A program made the position numbers and the translations under genes. A stretch of DNA of 64,000 nucleotides. Source: Synchiropus splendidus (lineage: Eukaryota; Chordata; Actinopteri; Syngnathiformes; Callionymidae). Below, piece after piece: positions 50,641 to 62,899 of this stretch. The first letter of the stretch is position 1; every line of letters starts with the position of its first letter. Below the pieces are notes generated by a model. It saw only the letters and a list, made by a program, of their open reading frames with translations, was not told the origin of the DNA and made no database searches. The stretch is from contig NC_071347.1 in NCBI RefSeq assembly GCF_027744825.2, positions 11,097,501 to 11,161,500 on the forward strand, written 5' to 3'.

Positions 50641-52151
50641 CCGCCGACCCTGCTGCACCACAAGTGCATGGCAACATATTTGGTCCCGTAGGGTCACATT
50701 CGGGTTTTCAGGCAGACTGTATGACTTAACAAAGTATTAAAAGAACTTGATGTTGAGCATTTGTAAAGTTTTGAGGTAATTTAATTACTTTAATTTTATC
50801 TAGACTTTGTTATTTTACTTTTATTTGGTTTACTGTTTGGCGCTTTTGGCACTATGAGTCATTCATTCTCTGCCCTTTTTTTCTCTTTAGAACTTGTATA
50901 AACATGTTTTATTGGATTTATTAATTAAATACATTATTTTGATTATTATAAATTCATTAATAAATTAATTAACATTTTACAAAGCGCATTTAAAAGTACT
51001 GATCCACTTAAATGTTCATATTGTCACAAATTATCACTTAAAACTGGGTTCCAGTTTCACCTTCCCCTAAAATAGCTGAACTAACTTTATTAAATTAAAC
51101 ATTCTATTTCACAATATTCTTATTTTTAGTCTTAAAAACCATGGCCATTGACTGTTTAGTAATTCTCATGATAGTGGCGTTGCTACAGGCCAATGAATGA
51201 AGTGTGTGCAATCATTATTCCACCTCTGATGTCCACTGTTTTATTAGGGATTTCAAAACAGGAGAGGTTCCTGATCTGGAGAGGAAACTGGGAACTGATA
51301 CTCTTCTTCTTCTCCTCTTCTCTCATTTAACATCCACCCTTTTGTCTTCCTGCTTTTCTTCATTTATTTTCATGAGCAGTTCCAGTGTACTAACCAGAGC
51401 ATGGCAGTCAGCAGTTTCCCGTCTTGAAAGAAGAAGAAGCCATGCCGTTTTCTGCATCCAATTCTTAAAAAGGAGCTGCTCCAAAGTCTCCTTTTAATCT
51501 CCCATGTCCAACTTGTTCCTTCGCTCAGGTGCCTGTCACTGCCATGCTAAACCTGATCATGCTTAACTGCACAACAAACTGGCACCATCATCAGGGGATT
51601 GGATCGACCCCTCGTCCGCCCCCCACCCCCCGCCGCTACACCCCCACAGTTCACTGACCAATTTGCCGAATACTCCTCTTCATCACCTTGGAGTAAACTT
51701 GACCTGCGGGGCTGCTTCAACTCCCACTTGTTAGTCATGATCAAGACTCGAAGTGTTGAATGCATGTGTCAGACAAAAAGTCCCTTTGAACGAAATGTCA
51801 GTCCCCCCAACACTCACTCTCACAGTGTGATGAATGTTGAAGACTGAGCACCTTGTAATGTCGCCTTCATTAAGGAAGGTGGGAAAGTCTGACGTAGAAA
51901 TCTGTCAAATAATTCCTCCCGATCTAACCTGACCGGTTAAAGTGCCTCCCATAGTACAGTCTTGAGTATAGAAGTATGGTGTCAGTGGTTCTGTCAAAAA
52001 GGATTTAGAAGGATTGCACAGGTGTAAATGCTGTGCTCACACCGTTTTATGCCAATGAAGAGCACAGAAGAAGAGCTGATCCCACAAGGACATTAGGATT
52101 TGCATCCCTCACCCACTCCAGGCTGCAAACCCTTGTGCTTCATTCAACCTA

Positions 52152-52704
52152 ACCCTTAGCAAAAACAAGTTTACTCAAGTGTACGATGAGTATACTTACT
52201 TCATACTGAAATTGAGATAGCATGCTTGAAGTTTAGTTTTGACATTCTGCATTTGAAATACTTTAAAGTACCACACCACTGTGGTATAATAAATTTAACT
52301 TGAAGTATAATACTTGAAGTTAAGAAAGGCATTTCAAGTATATTATCCAGCAGTAAACTGTGCAAAGGATCTTGGGAGTGGGTGAATGGGGTCAGAAATG
52401 ATTATTGTTATTATTGTACACTTTTGCTTTGATACGCCTGAAACTGGAGTTTCTGCCTATAAATAATGTGATCTTTAACTATATATTGAATAATTGAAAT
52501 ATAGATGAGAAGTGTACACCCAGTACACTAGAAGTATACTCCTTGTATACTAATTGAATACTTGAAAGTATACTTCAGTAAACTAATCCAATTTAGTCTG
52601 AAGAAGTATAAATTAATATACTTTCTAGTAAACTACTAGTATATGGTCAGGACTATACGTGTATACTTACACTCAAGTATACTTTATGAAATGAAGCTAA
52701 GGGT
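52152..52704. mobile_element. MITE with AGTATACTT internal repeats and ACCCTTAGC ends
   Basis: ACCCTTAGC at 52152-52160 and its complement GCTAAGGGT at 52696-52704 bound 553 bp. The inside is crowded with AGTATACTT/AAGTATAC palindromes, a signature of a DNA-element family common in fish genomes. No coding frame. Confidence 0.6.
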
Positions 52705-52894
52705 ATCTCAACACCATCCATACATATTTTCATCCAAAAGAAATCACCCTTGTGCATAACCATCGGTGGGATCTTTTACCTGTTGGTCCTTGGCAGACAT
52801 CAAAAACTCCGGGTACTATCCAGAAGGCCATAGTTACCATCCTACTTCCGACACCATTTGGCACGCCTTTCTCAGAAACCTCCATCTCATGTTG

Positions 52895-53010
52895 TGGTAG
52901 TGATGGTGTTGCTGCCTCGCAGTAAAGAGGGTTGGATTCCATTGTGAGGCAGCAAACCTGGAGTTTGTGTGTTGGTCCTGTGCTTGTGTGGTTCTCGTCC
53001 GTGTGCTAAA
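52895..53010 (+). mobile_element. Degenerate SINE-like fragment
   Basis: GTGTTGCTGCCTCGCAGTAA, GGTTGGATTCC, then GGAGTTTGTGTGTTGGTCCT and GTGCTTGTGTGGTTCTCGTC follow the order of the common fish SINE (GCACTGTTGCCTCACAG, GGTTCGATCC, GGAGTTTGCATG). Confidence 0.45.
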
Positions 53011-55148
53011 ATTCTATCTATTCAATTGTCAGGTAGAGCAAGAAGCGGACAGAAGCATGTGCATGGGTTTATACTGCGAACATGAACGGTGCCAACCCTA
53101 AACCCACTGAGCGACCTGAACAAGCTCCACTGACCATTTTCCTTCGGTTAATGATGTAGTTACTCGATACTTAATTCTCTGATTTCCTCTCGTATGCCCA
53201 AAGCAAGCAGATACATTTCTCTTTAATCTATCCCCCTGACATGAGCAGCTAAGTGCACCACTTCCTCCCCTCCTCTTGGGCCCAAACACCTGTCCGGACA
53301 ACAATACCTGCTGGAATTCCTCATCACACAACTTCCCAAATCCCACTAATCCTCCAAAAGTCGATCTTCCAGGCCATTACATAGTTAGTGTGCGAGATTT
53401 CTTTGAAACACTTTCCACGTCTACCTTCACAGCTTAACCTACGTAAATCCATTGATCTGTGTCTCAGCAACACAACGCCAGCATGTTAAGCATTCCCTAA
53501 TCTGTCTCATGCTACCTGGATTTTCATATTGGAGAAATAATCCTGATGAGGGGAGCAGGAGGGGGAGAGAGTCACTCACGATATGTTTCAAAGCCTCTTA
53601 TCAAAAACCCACACTTCTACTGTTTAAGGAAAAAACATGCAGTGATAGCCTTTGAGCTTCGAAGCTAATGTGCAAGTTAAAGCGACAGGAGTTTAGGAGC
53701 GTGTTGTGCAACGGCAGGAGACAATGGAGTTCACTCTTTACCCAACTTTTATTCACATTTTAAACCTTCATTGGTCAAACACCTCGCTGTAACCAACATT
53801 TGACTTCTTGGAGTCGGTCAGATATTTGACTTTAAACCAAGAAATATCCATAATTATAAGCATCGGTGAATTTTCTGCTTATAACTGAACTCAGATGTTT
53901 GAGTTATTAATGAGGCGGCAGGAGCTACATGTCTATTTGACACCACTCTGAGTGGTGCACAAAAGCGCTGTCGATTAGCATCAAAATGATTTTTTCAATT
54001 TGTTTTGCAGCTGTTTATTAGTCACCCTGCAACACCTGCAATGCCTCATCACTAGTGAGGTAGTTTCAATGCTATGAGGAATCACTTCTGAAGCCTGACG
54101 CCTGAAGACAATTCAGAACAGAATAGTCAATAAATAATTTTTAAAAATCAGATTGACTGAAATCTTAGACCTCTACATGACTTTTTTCCCCTTACAGCTT
54201 TCAGATCAGCATTGTTGGTGCTCCAGTTTAGATGAGGCACTCGAGTGACAATTCGTCCACTCACCCAGCTCTGACCTTCTTAACAAACTCTAAAGAAAGG
54301 CAGTGATAGCCATCACCTCTTAAGACCTGAGCTTTTGTTTAGAGAGAGTCTCCAATTTCTCCTTGCTATTTGACTTCTGTCTCCGTTATTATCAGTAAAT
54401 TGAGTCAGATTTTGACCTTGTAAGAAACTAGAGAGTCTAGTGTAAGCAAAAATAATGTTTCACCTTTACCCCCTTTCAGCAGCTGCTGTACCAGAAACTT
54501 CCACCCCCTGTTTACTAGAATCTCCACTACTGTGAAGCATTTGCTAGGGTTTATTTAAGTGTAGCAAATGTAAAAGTATCAGCATGTTACAGGCAAAGTT
54601 CTTATACACATAATGATTACACTTTACCTAGTGGTCTTAATTATAATGCTACACTATTACTACATTCATAAGACGTGCATTTATATGGCTTCATAGAAGA
54701 CATCAATGATAATGTATGTCAACTTAAAACAAGGTTTATTACGTACTATGTGGGGCAGAATTTGAGAGTGTGTTATTCTTTCTGTTAATATTATGCCGTG
54801 TGGTTAGGTTAAGGGCTCGAACCATCATAACTAGATTTAGTTAAGTCCACAACTGACATTATATAAATATTCATAATCAATAAGGCCTTATAAATGCATT
54901 ATATCTTATGAATGTAAAGGTGGATTATAGATGAGACCCTCCAGTATTATTACTGACACAGTAACAAATTGTGAGTCCCGTTTTTAAACATGATATTTAT
55001 TTAATAAATGTTTGGACCACTATTTTCACGATAATTTTATTTTTTGTTTTATGTTGACCCCCAAACCTCCCCACCTGCTCTTGACCCCTCTTTTACGGGG
55101 ACATAAAGAAATGCTGTATTATACAAAGTACTGTGTACTCAAAAATGA

Positions 55149-55154
55149 TTTATT
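55149..55154 (-). terminator. uri1: Poly(A) signal AATAAA of uri1
   Basis: TTTATT on the plus strand reads AATAAA on the minus strand, about 215 nt beyond the uri1 stop codon. Confidence 0.5.
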
Positions 55155-55368
55155 TCACCTGGCATGAATCTTGTCATCAGGGTTACAAGAAGCTGGTTCG
55201 AACAACATCAAGTCAGCGCATGATTCGGCTAAATGACCAACTAAGAAGAGGAAAACAGAAAGTCATGGGATCTTGTTCGAATGGCAGTGACAGGAGTAAG
55301 AAAGAGAAACGTACAAAAACAGGAGCAAACAGAAGCTGTCCATCTATCTATAAGCAGATGTGGAAGCG

Positions 55369-58300
55369 TCACTTTTGCTGTAACCGGGAAGCTTTGAACT
55401 TTGACACACGCTTCGTCGGCTGCTGAGGCGGGACGACGTCCGACGCCAACTCTTCTTGCTTCCTCTCCAGGATGGTGGGCAGTGCTGGTGGAGAAATGGT
55501 CAGGTGTGGGACCATGGTGGGCATCGGCTCCTTCTCAACAACGGTGCCTGAGAACGCCTGCAGAGTGGACAGTCAGTGCTGGAAGCTTTTGGGAAATCAC
55601 TGTAAAAATCGTGCTCCACACTGTACCTCAAACCTGGAGGTGGGAAGCAGAGGCACCGCGGTGGGACTGTCCTCTTCTGTGATCCCATCACTGGTGTCGC
55701 TGTGCGTGGCCTCGTCGTGACTGAAGCTCCGGACGGCCATCCGGCGCTCCTCGAAGTCTGCGGCGCTGCTCTCGCTCGTGTCGCTGCACACGCTGTTCTC
55801 CCGACTGCGGGACTTGAGGATGGACTTCCTCGGTACAGGCTCTCCATTCCTCACGTCCACGAACAACCTGAGAGGAAAAGAAAAATGGCGGGTCAGCGAA
55901 TCCGTTCTAGGTGAGAGGGACATTAGTTTCACCTGTAGATGTCAGCAGGCGTCGTGATTCTGTGATGCTCGTGATGACCGTTGCAGTGACCGTTCTTCTT
56001 CTTCTTCTTCGAATGCTCCTTCTGTTCTTTCCTCTCACTGAACTTCAGGGTGGTGTTCTTCCCAGTGTTGATCCTCACCTACCAAAGACATAGAGTTAAC
56101 CAACATTCTGGACTGGAACTGTCATGTTCACCTCTCACCTTCTTGGGTTCAACTGTGTGAGAGAAATAGATAGTTGGTAAGCAGTCGGCGTCGTCCCCAT
56201 CCAGGTCTTCCTCCTTGGTGTCGCCGTCATGTGACGCTTCGCTGTTCGACACCAAACTCCAGCTGGGTTTCAGACTCAGTCCATTCACTGTGGAAGAAGA
56301 CTCTCGCTCCTTCTCTTCCTCGGAGGACGAGGACGACGTGTCCTCACCATTGGTGCCTCCGTTGTCAGGCAATCTGAAATCATGTTCATCATTAGCAAAC
56401 ACAAATGAAGAGCGCTAATCAAGCCAAGTGTTCGGGAGAGAGGAGACGTGTGTTCTTCACTGAGGTCAGGTCACGTTCAAAGTTACCAGAAGGAGCGGAA
56501 GAGAGTGTGTCCGTACCGCTCCTGTTCATCCTCCAGCTCCTCCTGTTTCTCCAGCTCGTCCAGTCGAGCCCACAACTCTTCCTCACTCATGATGCCGTTT
56601 CTACTGCCTTTCTGACCGTCGTCTTTCTCCTCTTCCTCCTCCAAATCCAGCACAGCGTCAAGTTTAGGCTTCGAGTTCGGCTTGTGGGCGATTCTCTGCT
56701 TTCCTGCTCAGACGACAGAACAGGAGAGGATGATGACACAGCCGAAATACAATAAATAATATATGAATATAAAATATTCAAATCACCTTTATTGGAGACG
56801 ATGTCACTGTTATTCACATCTTCTCTGATGTCAACATAGTTGTCTTTTGTCTGGAGTCAGAAACGTTTATCAACTTGTGAACAGCTGGAATGTATAAAGA
56901 GAGAGTGGAACAGAACATACATCCGTTTCCCAATCCTTTGTCATCCCAACTCTGGCTTCAAAGTTCTTTCTTGTCTTGACCAAGCCATCCACTTCCTTCT
57001 TCACATCTGCAACGGAAAGGAAGTTTGACCACGCTCATTTTTGTACTGTGATTAAAACTGCTCAAATCCTCAAGTAAAAAAAAAAAGACTGACAAAAGAG
57101 TTCATAATATCTTCTGCCCTGAACACCACTCCGGATCATTAAATCTTCACAACAATTAAGCCCTTTTACTAATAGCAGCAGAGAGCCCGTGTTTCCATGG
57201 CGATGGGGAGCCCCTCCAGTCAGTGCATCAACTGCAAGTGAGGAAAGGTCAAACACAGACGGCCTGACAACTCCGCCGCTGTCTGACACATTTCGGCTAG
57301 CTGTGTTTGTATTACAGCACTTAGCTCAGTAATGGCAGGGTGGGTAGGGTCAGTAGATTTGGGTGGGTGGGTGCAGACGACTGCAGACGGGCTGTGGCAG
57401 CACATTTATGCTTCACTAAACACTCTAATAATGCTCACATCAGAGATGGTTACGTGGGCCTGTTTGACTTGTTATGAGATTTTCAGATGAAGAATGAGCT
57501 GGAAGGAAAACACACACGGGATGATGCAAACGTCTTCGTGAGGTGGTTTATCTACCAACATTTGGGCGCGTCAAACAATAGCGCGCATGAGGAAAACACA
57601 CCTTAGTGTGAAGATTTCCACGCAACGACGCACGTTAACGCATCATTTAACAAAGTCCTCATCTAGTGATGCTTCCACTTCACGTTAGTTGGAATGGTGC
57701 ACTGGCGCCATCTACAGGCTGCTTATAGCAATGTCACACAATACAACTCGCTTGAGAAAACCTTGGTTTCAGTTTTCTTTTTGACATTACAAACAAAAGC
57801 AGTGTTATGTGCGAAAAACAACCATAGCCTCATTCTTTTGATACTTTTAACAGTTGGCCACTAGTGACCCTGTTTATTGTTTTACTCTTGCTGTTTTACC
57901 TGTAGAAAAATAAGAACCCACACTTCCTGTTCCTTATTCAGAAATGCCTGGATTATCCTGTAACATGGCCATACGATGCTGAAGGATCCCCTTTTTTTGT
58001 GTGTGTGTGTGTCATCTTCCATAATAACCGCGTCTTATTGTTTTTAAAGATGAAGACCAATAAATAATGATGCAATCTCATGAACTAATACCAACCATCA
58101 AAATACAGAATTCAACTATGAACTTGCTAAACATGGTACAAACATGACGGTCAGGGCTCAAATGATGTAACTTTCATGCACTTAGATAAGGCCAAACCAG
58201 AGACATGTTTCAAGTTACCACACTGTGACACAGACAACAGCAAAATTTGTTGCTTGTCATATGGGGGGACAAAGGGTTTTATGGGAGCAATCCACATACT

Positions 58301-61246
58301 GATAATGCATGTTACATAAAAATGTGCCATTGGGATAAGATCAGAAAACTGCCCCTCTAGTATGGACGAATAAACAGCAGGAAAAGTTGTCACAGTTTCA
58401 GAATTATCCAGATAAGACTCACAAACTCACAATTTAACCTGTGATCGACTATTTTCTGAGCCTGTTTTGCCGAACACTGCGCAAACCAGTTGTCTCCGAG
58501 CAACACCGTGACCTCATTGGTGTGAACAAGTTTGCCAGGCATGAAGGCCAGAGGGCCGAACGGCACCTGTAAACAGCATAGAGACATCAAAATAGTTCAT
58601 GGATTTGAAAGCAAGGGGTAATAAAGTATGTTAAAATGGAAATCAAGTCCAATTCACAACTGACCATGATGTCATAGGATAGTTTATCAGGAAGAGAGCT
58701 GAGTCGATCATTGAGGGCTTCATAATCACCTGACACCTTCTTCCTAGAAAAGCAAAGATTTCAGTCAGAGAGATGGATGTAAAGGAAAGCTTAACTTTTC
58801 ATGAGGAAACACTATAATTAAAACAATTTGTACTTGTCTAAAAATATGATGCTGCAAAAATAGACATGATGTAGTTTCTAAATCTATCATTTAGATGTCC
58901 TTCAACCGTGAGAAAGGCCATAGAAACAAGATTTACGGCCTATTTTTCAATGACGAATGGAAGCTGGAGACAGACTCACACGCCATGGTCAATATCCATT
59001 ATGGGAGTGATTAATTAATTTGATTAGAATTGAGATGCATGTTGGGATTTTAATATGCTGAAAGCTTTTCTCTTCATCTACATGTTATTGAGCTCCAGTT
59101 CTGTAACCTGGTGGTGTGAATACAGTTAGAATTCATGATTTGCAGTCGTAGTTGGTAATAAATAAATAAATTGCTGATACATTGGTTTTCGGTTTTTGAA
59201 CGTCCCAAAATTCGAACCAATTGGAGTTCGAACAAAACTTTCGAGATTTTTTTGCTTCAGATTTCAAACGAAAATCCAGAACTCAGACGCCCCCGACAAA
59301 AGCTGGAAAAACCATCACGTGGTAGAGTGTCACAGGGGAGGTGCTCGCTCTCCACATCTCCGAGGCTGGAGCCACACTCCAGGGTTTGATGTCCTGTTGT
59401 GGGCTGGAGCTGGGACAGGGATGAGGCGAGTCTCGGACAGAGTGTTACTTGGTTTATGACTTTGTCACAGCCAAACTGCGCAGAAGCGCACATTCAGAGC
59501 TGGACACGCACCGGGCACCTCTTCACTTCTGGAGAGACCTCACTCACTCGGCAACCCCTCCCACATGCAGCGGCCACACACATAGAGGAACAGCGCACCT
59601 GCAGCAGACACTCTACATTCACTCCTACAAAAGCCTATTTTAAGGCTTAGAACGCATTATTTCTTTTTCCATTCATTGTAATAGGAAAATCGATTGAGAT
59701 TTAGAACAAATCGCTTCTCGAACGGCCATCTGGAACAGATTGTGGTCGAGAACCGAGGTACCACTGTATGTTGAACAGAGGCTTCACTCACTATCAAAGT
59801 CTACTAGGTTTTACAAAACCTGAACTCATTCTGAAACACTGCAGGTGTATCATCAAATCTGTTTCAGCATTTCCATTCACTAATGAAATCAGGATTCAAA
59901 ACCTGAATTGTTCAAGTCAAAATTTTCACTGTGAATTCAGGAGATGCTGATCCTCATCTGTCAAGTGGTGACACTTTATTGCAATGGTACGAAGTAAAGA
60001 GTGCAGGCTCTCAGTGCTCAGAGCTGGTAGCAGGAACACTGCAAGTTATCTATGGGGGGAGTAGGGGGATGAAAAACGGTTGACATGTTCATGGATTCAC
60101 TCTCCTAACCTTCAGAAACATAAATCCTTACCAGTGTTGAATCCGACTATCACAGTCCTTCACCACCTGTTTTCGGGACAAATCGGTTGACAATAATTAT
60201 CCAGGAGATGATGTACAGTCCAAACAAGTTTACCAAATAATAGAATTGGGGAACATACAAGGCTTCTTACGTTGAAGCACTAACACCCAACACTTTATAG
60301 TCAAACACAAAGGGCAAACAGAAGAAGCAGGATGTGGAGACACAGTTGTCAAAATAGGTGACAGGTGGTTACGACAATGATTGAACAGGCAGATGGTGAT
60401 CACTTGAGAATAATAGGAGAATGCATTTACTGGAAGCATGTTTCAGGATTTTCAATGTACCTCTTTATTACTGCAAGTTAAAAAAAAATAAATAAATAAA
60501 GAGCACAGTATTTGAGTTATGTTGTTCACTACTTTGTTGTGGATGAATCGGATCATTATATATATATATATATATATATATATCCTTTAATTTTAGTCAT
60601 CTTCCATATTGTGTAAGACACTGCTGAATATCTGTTCATCATTACAAATGAAAATTATCTGAGTCAGATGACTGGCATTATAAGTACGTGAGCTGAGAAA
60701 ATACGTGTTTATACTGATCAATATAACGGTCCAAATAACGTCGCTTGTTTACATCCGGGGTTTTCATATTTCAACAAACACATGGGAAGTAGGGGGCGTG
60801 GACCTTTGTCCAGCTCGCTTTATCCCATGAAGCTAGGTCACTTACTTTAATATACATTCAGGACACATTTGACACATTTATTTTTCTGCTCAATGTTTAC
60901 TGTTAAAATAATGTGTAAGAGGAAGACGGGAAGCTCGGACGTGCACATTTAAGGAGCCGTTGAAAGACATGCGCAGAGGGAAGCTTCGAGAACAGCGTGC
61001 GAACGAACGCCACAATATCACTTTCGAATTGCGAAATGATTTAAACGCCAAGTCGTTGTTGTTTGCGTTACGGTATTTGGAGGACGTGTGGAAAGTAAAA
61101 CTGCGAGTTGACCTCGTGCTCTTGGCTAACGGTGCAAGACAAACAGCCAAGCGCTTTTTGGACCAGCACATTACCTTCTCGTGTTCCTCTCGGAGTCTGG
61201 CGATCCAAGCCAGACGCTCTATATCCGCGTTACCTTCTCCAGCCAT
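55369..61246 (-). CDS. uri1: URI1, unconventional prefoldin RPB5 interactor (11 coding exons)
   Basis: Exons in transcription order are 61175-61246, 60132-60166, 58665-58743, 58431-58566, 56921-57006, 56787-56850, 56517-56703, 56139-56373, 55933-56078, 55627-55867 and 55369-55557. All have GT-AG borders and keep one frame: 1470 nt, 489 residues (human 535). URI1 is a prefoldin-like scaffold that binds RPB5 and the R2TP/HSP90 machinery and also protein phosphatase 1 gamma. The prefoldin-like part covers about residues 10-150 and includes PFGPLAFMPGKLVHTNEV (64-81) and VLLGDNWFAQCSAKQA. RIAHKPNSKPK follows, then an acidic Ser/Glu-rich stretch, LPTIYFSHTVEPKKV (about 284-298), a Lys/His-rich stretch, RKSILKSRSREN (360-371) and the C-terminal KRVSKFKASRLQQK. 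The long Asp run of human URI1 is absent. The ATG at 61246 is the only one in frame. For exon 4 the GTGAGT donor at 58430 restores the frame; the GTTAAA site 8 nt earlier does not. Confidence 0.95.
59180..59766. mobile_element. Tc1/mariner-pogo-like non-autonomous element in uri1 intron 2
   Basis: A left end CATTGGTTTTCGGTTTTTGA and a right end whose complement is CAGTGGTACCTCGGTTCTCG are each flanked by TA (59178-59179 and 59767-59768). The ends match the TGGTACCTCGGTTTTCGA type of mariner/pogo terminal repeats. The 587 bp body has no transposase. Confidence 0.5.
60556..60586. repeat. TA microsatellite in uri1 intron 1
   Basis: An uninterrupted TATATA tract of about 30 bp. Confidence 0.85.
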
Positions 61247-62565
61247 TGTCAGGTGCACAGTACAGTTTAGTCGGGGTGTTGAGCGTGGAGGAGAAGCTCA
61301 GAGGTTGTTATGAGTCCTAAAGAAATGTTTATGAAAGCAGCAGCAGCTTCTCCTCGCACTCGTCCTCCTTTTAGTCATTAATGGGCCACTGAGAGTTGTC
61401 CACGATGTCCAGGGCGATATCATTTCACACGCACATTTCACGGCGTCTTGATTACTCCCAGAAACATCCGCAGCCAGTGATAATCCAAGTGTTCTCTTCC
61501 TTCTTCACTGTTGCTGCTGCGCCATGCACATCCCAGCGTCAGCGCACACGTGATTAGAGCGCTACTTCCGGTTTGTCTCGGACTCGCTAAAATGCGATCC
61601 AGTTGTACTTAAAAAAAAAACAAATGTTTATCGCTTACTTAATAGTAGCACGCATAACTGCATATTGGCCAAATCAACATTATTCCTAACTTGAGTGATA
61701 GCTTTTGTGTACATTTTCCAAGGTCAGATGATGCCACCAATGTCAATTGACTTTGCAGAAGAATCAGTGTCATTCCCAAATCAGAGTGGAGACTCAGATG
61801 ACTTGAAGATAGTGCCATTTGCCCACACTAACGAATTACCCTCTGCTTACAGAACCAGTGATAGTAAACATAATTTAAAGTCTTTTTCTATTGGTCATAA
61901 AAGTTTAGCCACAGTTAACTTTACGCAATTTAAAAAGAAACGTTTCAACTATATATTGTGGTGTTGCCATTAATTTGTGAACAGTGTCATATGTATTACG
62001 AATAATAAGAGTTCCTTTTGTATTTTTCAATTTCAATACTTTGTTGTTTTATTTTGAAAACCGTATTCCGGTTTCTCATGCGACAAGAGGAAACTAGTCA
62101 GCTTGTCTCTGTGCCCCAGTGTCCTCTGGGTAAATGCGCTACGATTTACACACATGTAAACAAATTCCGATCTCATTTTCAATGCACCGAACTGACCTTT
62201 ATCTTTACAGACTACAGCTAACTGTATTATTTTGCAAACGCAACGTTTCCTCTTTCTTCAACCCCCTTTTCTCCGCGCGTAAAAAAAGTTCGTTTGACCT
62301 TATATACAGTGTATAGATTTAAAAAGCCAAACGTTCAAAAAAGTAGGCGAAATACAACAATGACGTTCAGATCCAGCTATTGGCCGAAGTTGTGCCACTG
62401 AATTATAATATAAAAACTTATAATATATATAATCCATGATATTATTTTTACAACTATTTTTACAACTATTTTACAACTGCACAAAAATACACATACATTA
62501 TTTGTCCATAAGATATTGTCAGTATAAGTTTTTTTTTCCATGATCCAAAAACAATCTGGACGATT
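61247..62565. other. Divergent intergenic region between uri1 and c19orf12
   Basis: The 5' ends of the two genes face each other across about 1.6 kb. The uri1 side to about 61.6 kb is moderately GC-rich and promoter-like. From 61.6 to 62.55 kb the DNA is AT-rich with no coding signal. No cyclin E1 exon is seen here. Confidence 0.6.
61547..61571. promoter_or_regulatory. E-box and ETS-like motifs in the uri1 / c19orf12 divergent promoter
   Basis: CACGTG (61547-61552) and ACTTCCGG (61564-61571) lie 12 bp apart, about 300 bp upstream of the uri1 ATG. ETS-type CCGGAAGT sites near the start are common in housekeeping promoters. The assignment to uri1 rests on distance. Confidence 0.35.
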
Positions 62566-62577
62566 TGCGCATGCGTG
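62566..62577 (+). promoter_or_regulatory. NRF-1-like motif upstream of c19orf12
   Basis: TGCGCATGCGTG fits the palindromic NRF-1 consensus. It lies about 335 bp upstream of the c19orf12 ATG and about 150 bp upstream of its candidate first donor. NRF-1 drives many nuclear genes for mitochondrial proteins, which fits the family, but binding is inferred. Confidence 0.4.
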
Positions 62578-62639
62578 TGCGCACTGTGTAATGATCGCAT
62601 CATTTCCGCGACTCCACTCAGCAACCACAAGTCAGCTGC

Positions 62640-62831
62640 TGAACCAGAATCTTATATTGACTTGTCGCGTACTCATAAGTATAGAACTCCTGAAGGAATA
62701 GCGTTTAATCCCACTAGGTATGTTTTCTTTATTGACTACATTTCCTATTGACGTTATTTACCATTTAAATGTAGTTGCCTGGATATATATATATTTTTTG
62801 TCAGTAGCTTGATTTGCGTCTAATATTTCAG
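62640..62831 (+). other. c19orf12: Candidate 5' untranslated exon and first intron of c19orf12
   Basis: A donor-like CACTAG|GTATGT lies at 62717/62718 and an acceptor TATTTCAG at 62830-62831. This suggests an untranslated exon ending at 62717, a 114 nt intron, and a second exon starting at 62832 that carries the ATG. The transcription start is not defined by sequence. Confidence 0.4.
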
Positions 62832-62899
62832 TCCGGTGTTTGTGTGGACGTGTTTCTATTTTTTGTCGTTCACCCTCGTGTCATCCAAGTCACCACAGC

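Larger units (their letters stand above)
50641..55148. other. Intergenic DNA between the znf536-like gene and uri1
   Basis: No coding signal. It is AT-rich at 50.7-51.2 kb, with the AGTATACTT MITE at 52.15-52.70 kb and a SINE fragment at 52.9 kb; the rest is unremarkable single-copy sequence. Confidence 0.5.

Noticed and set aside
61247..62565. Possible cyclin E1 exons between uri1 and c19orf12
   Set aside because: No cyclin-box-like coding sequence is visible on either strand.
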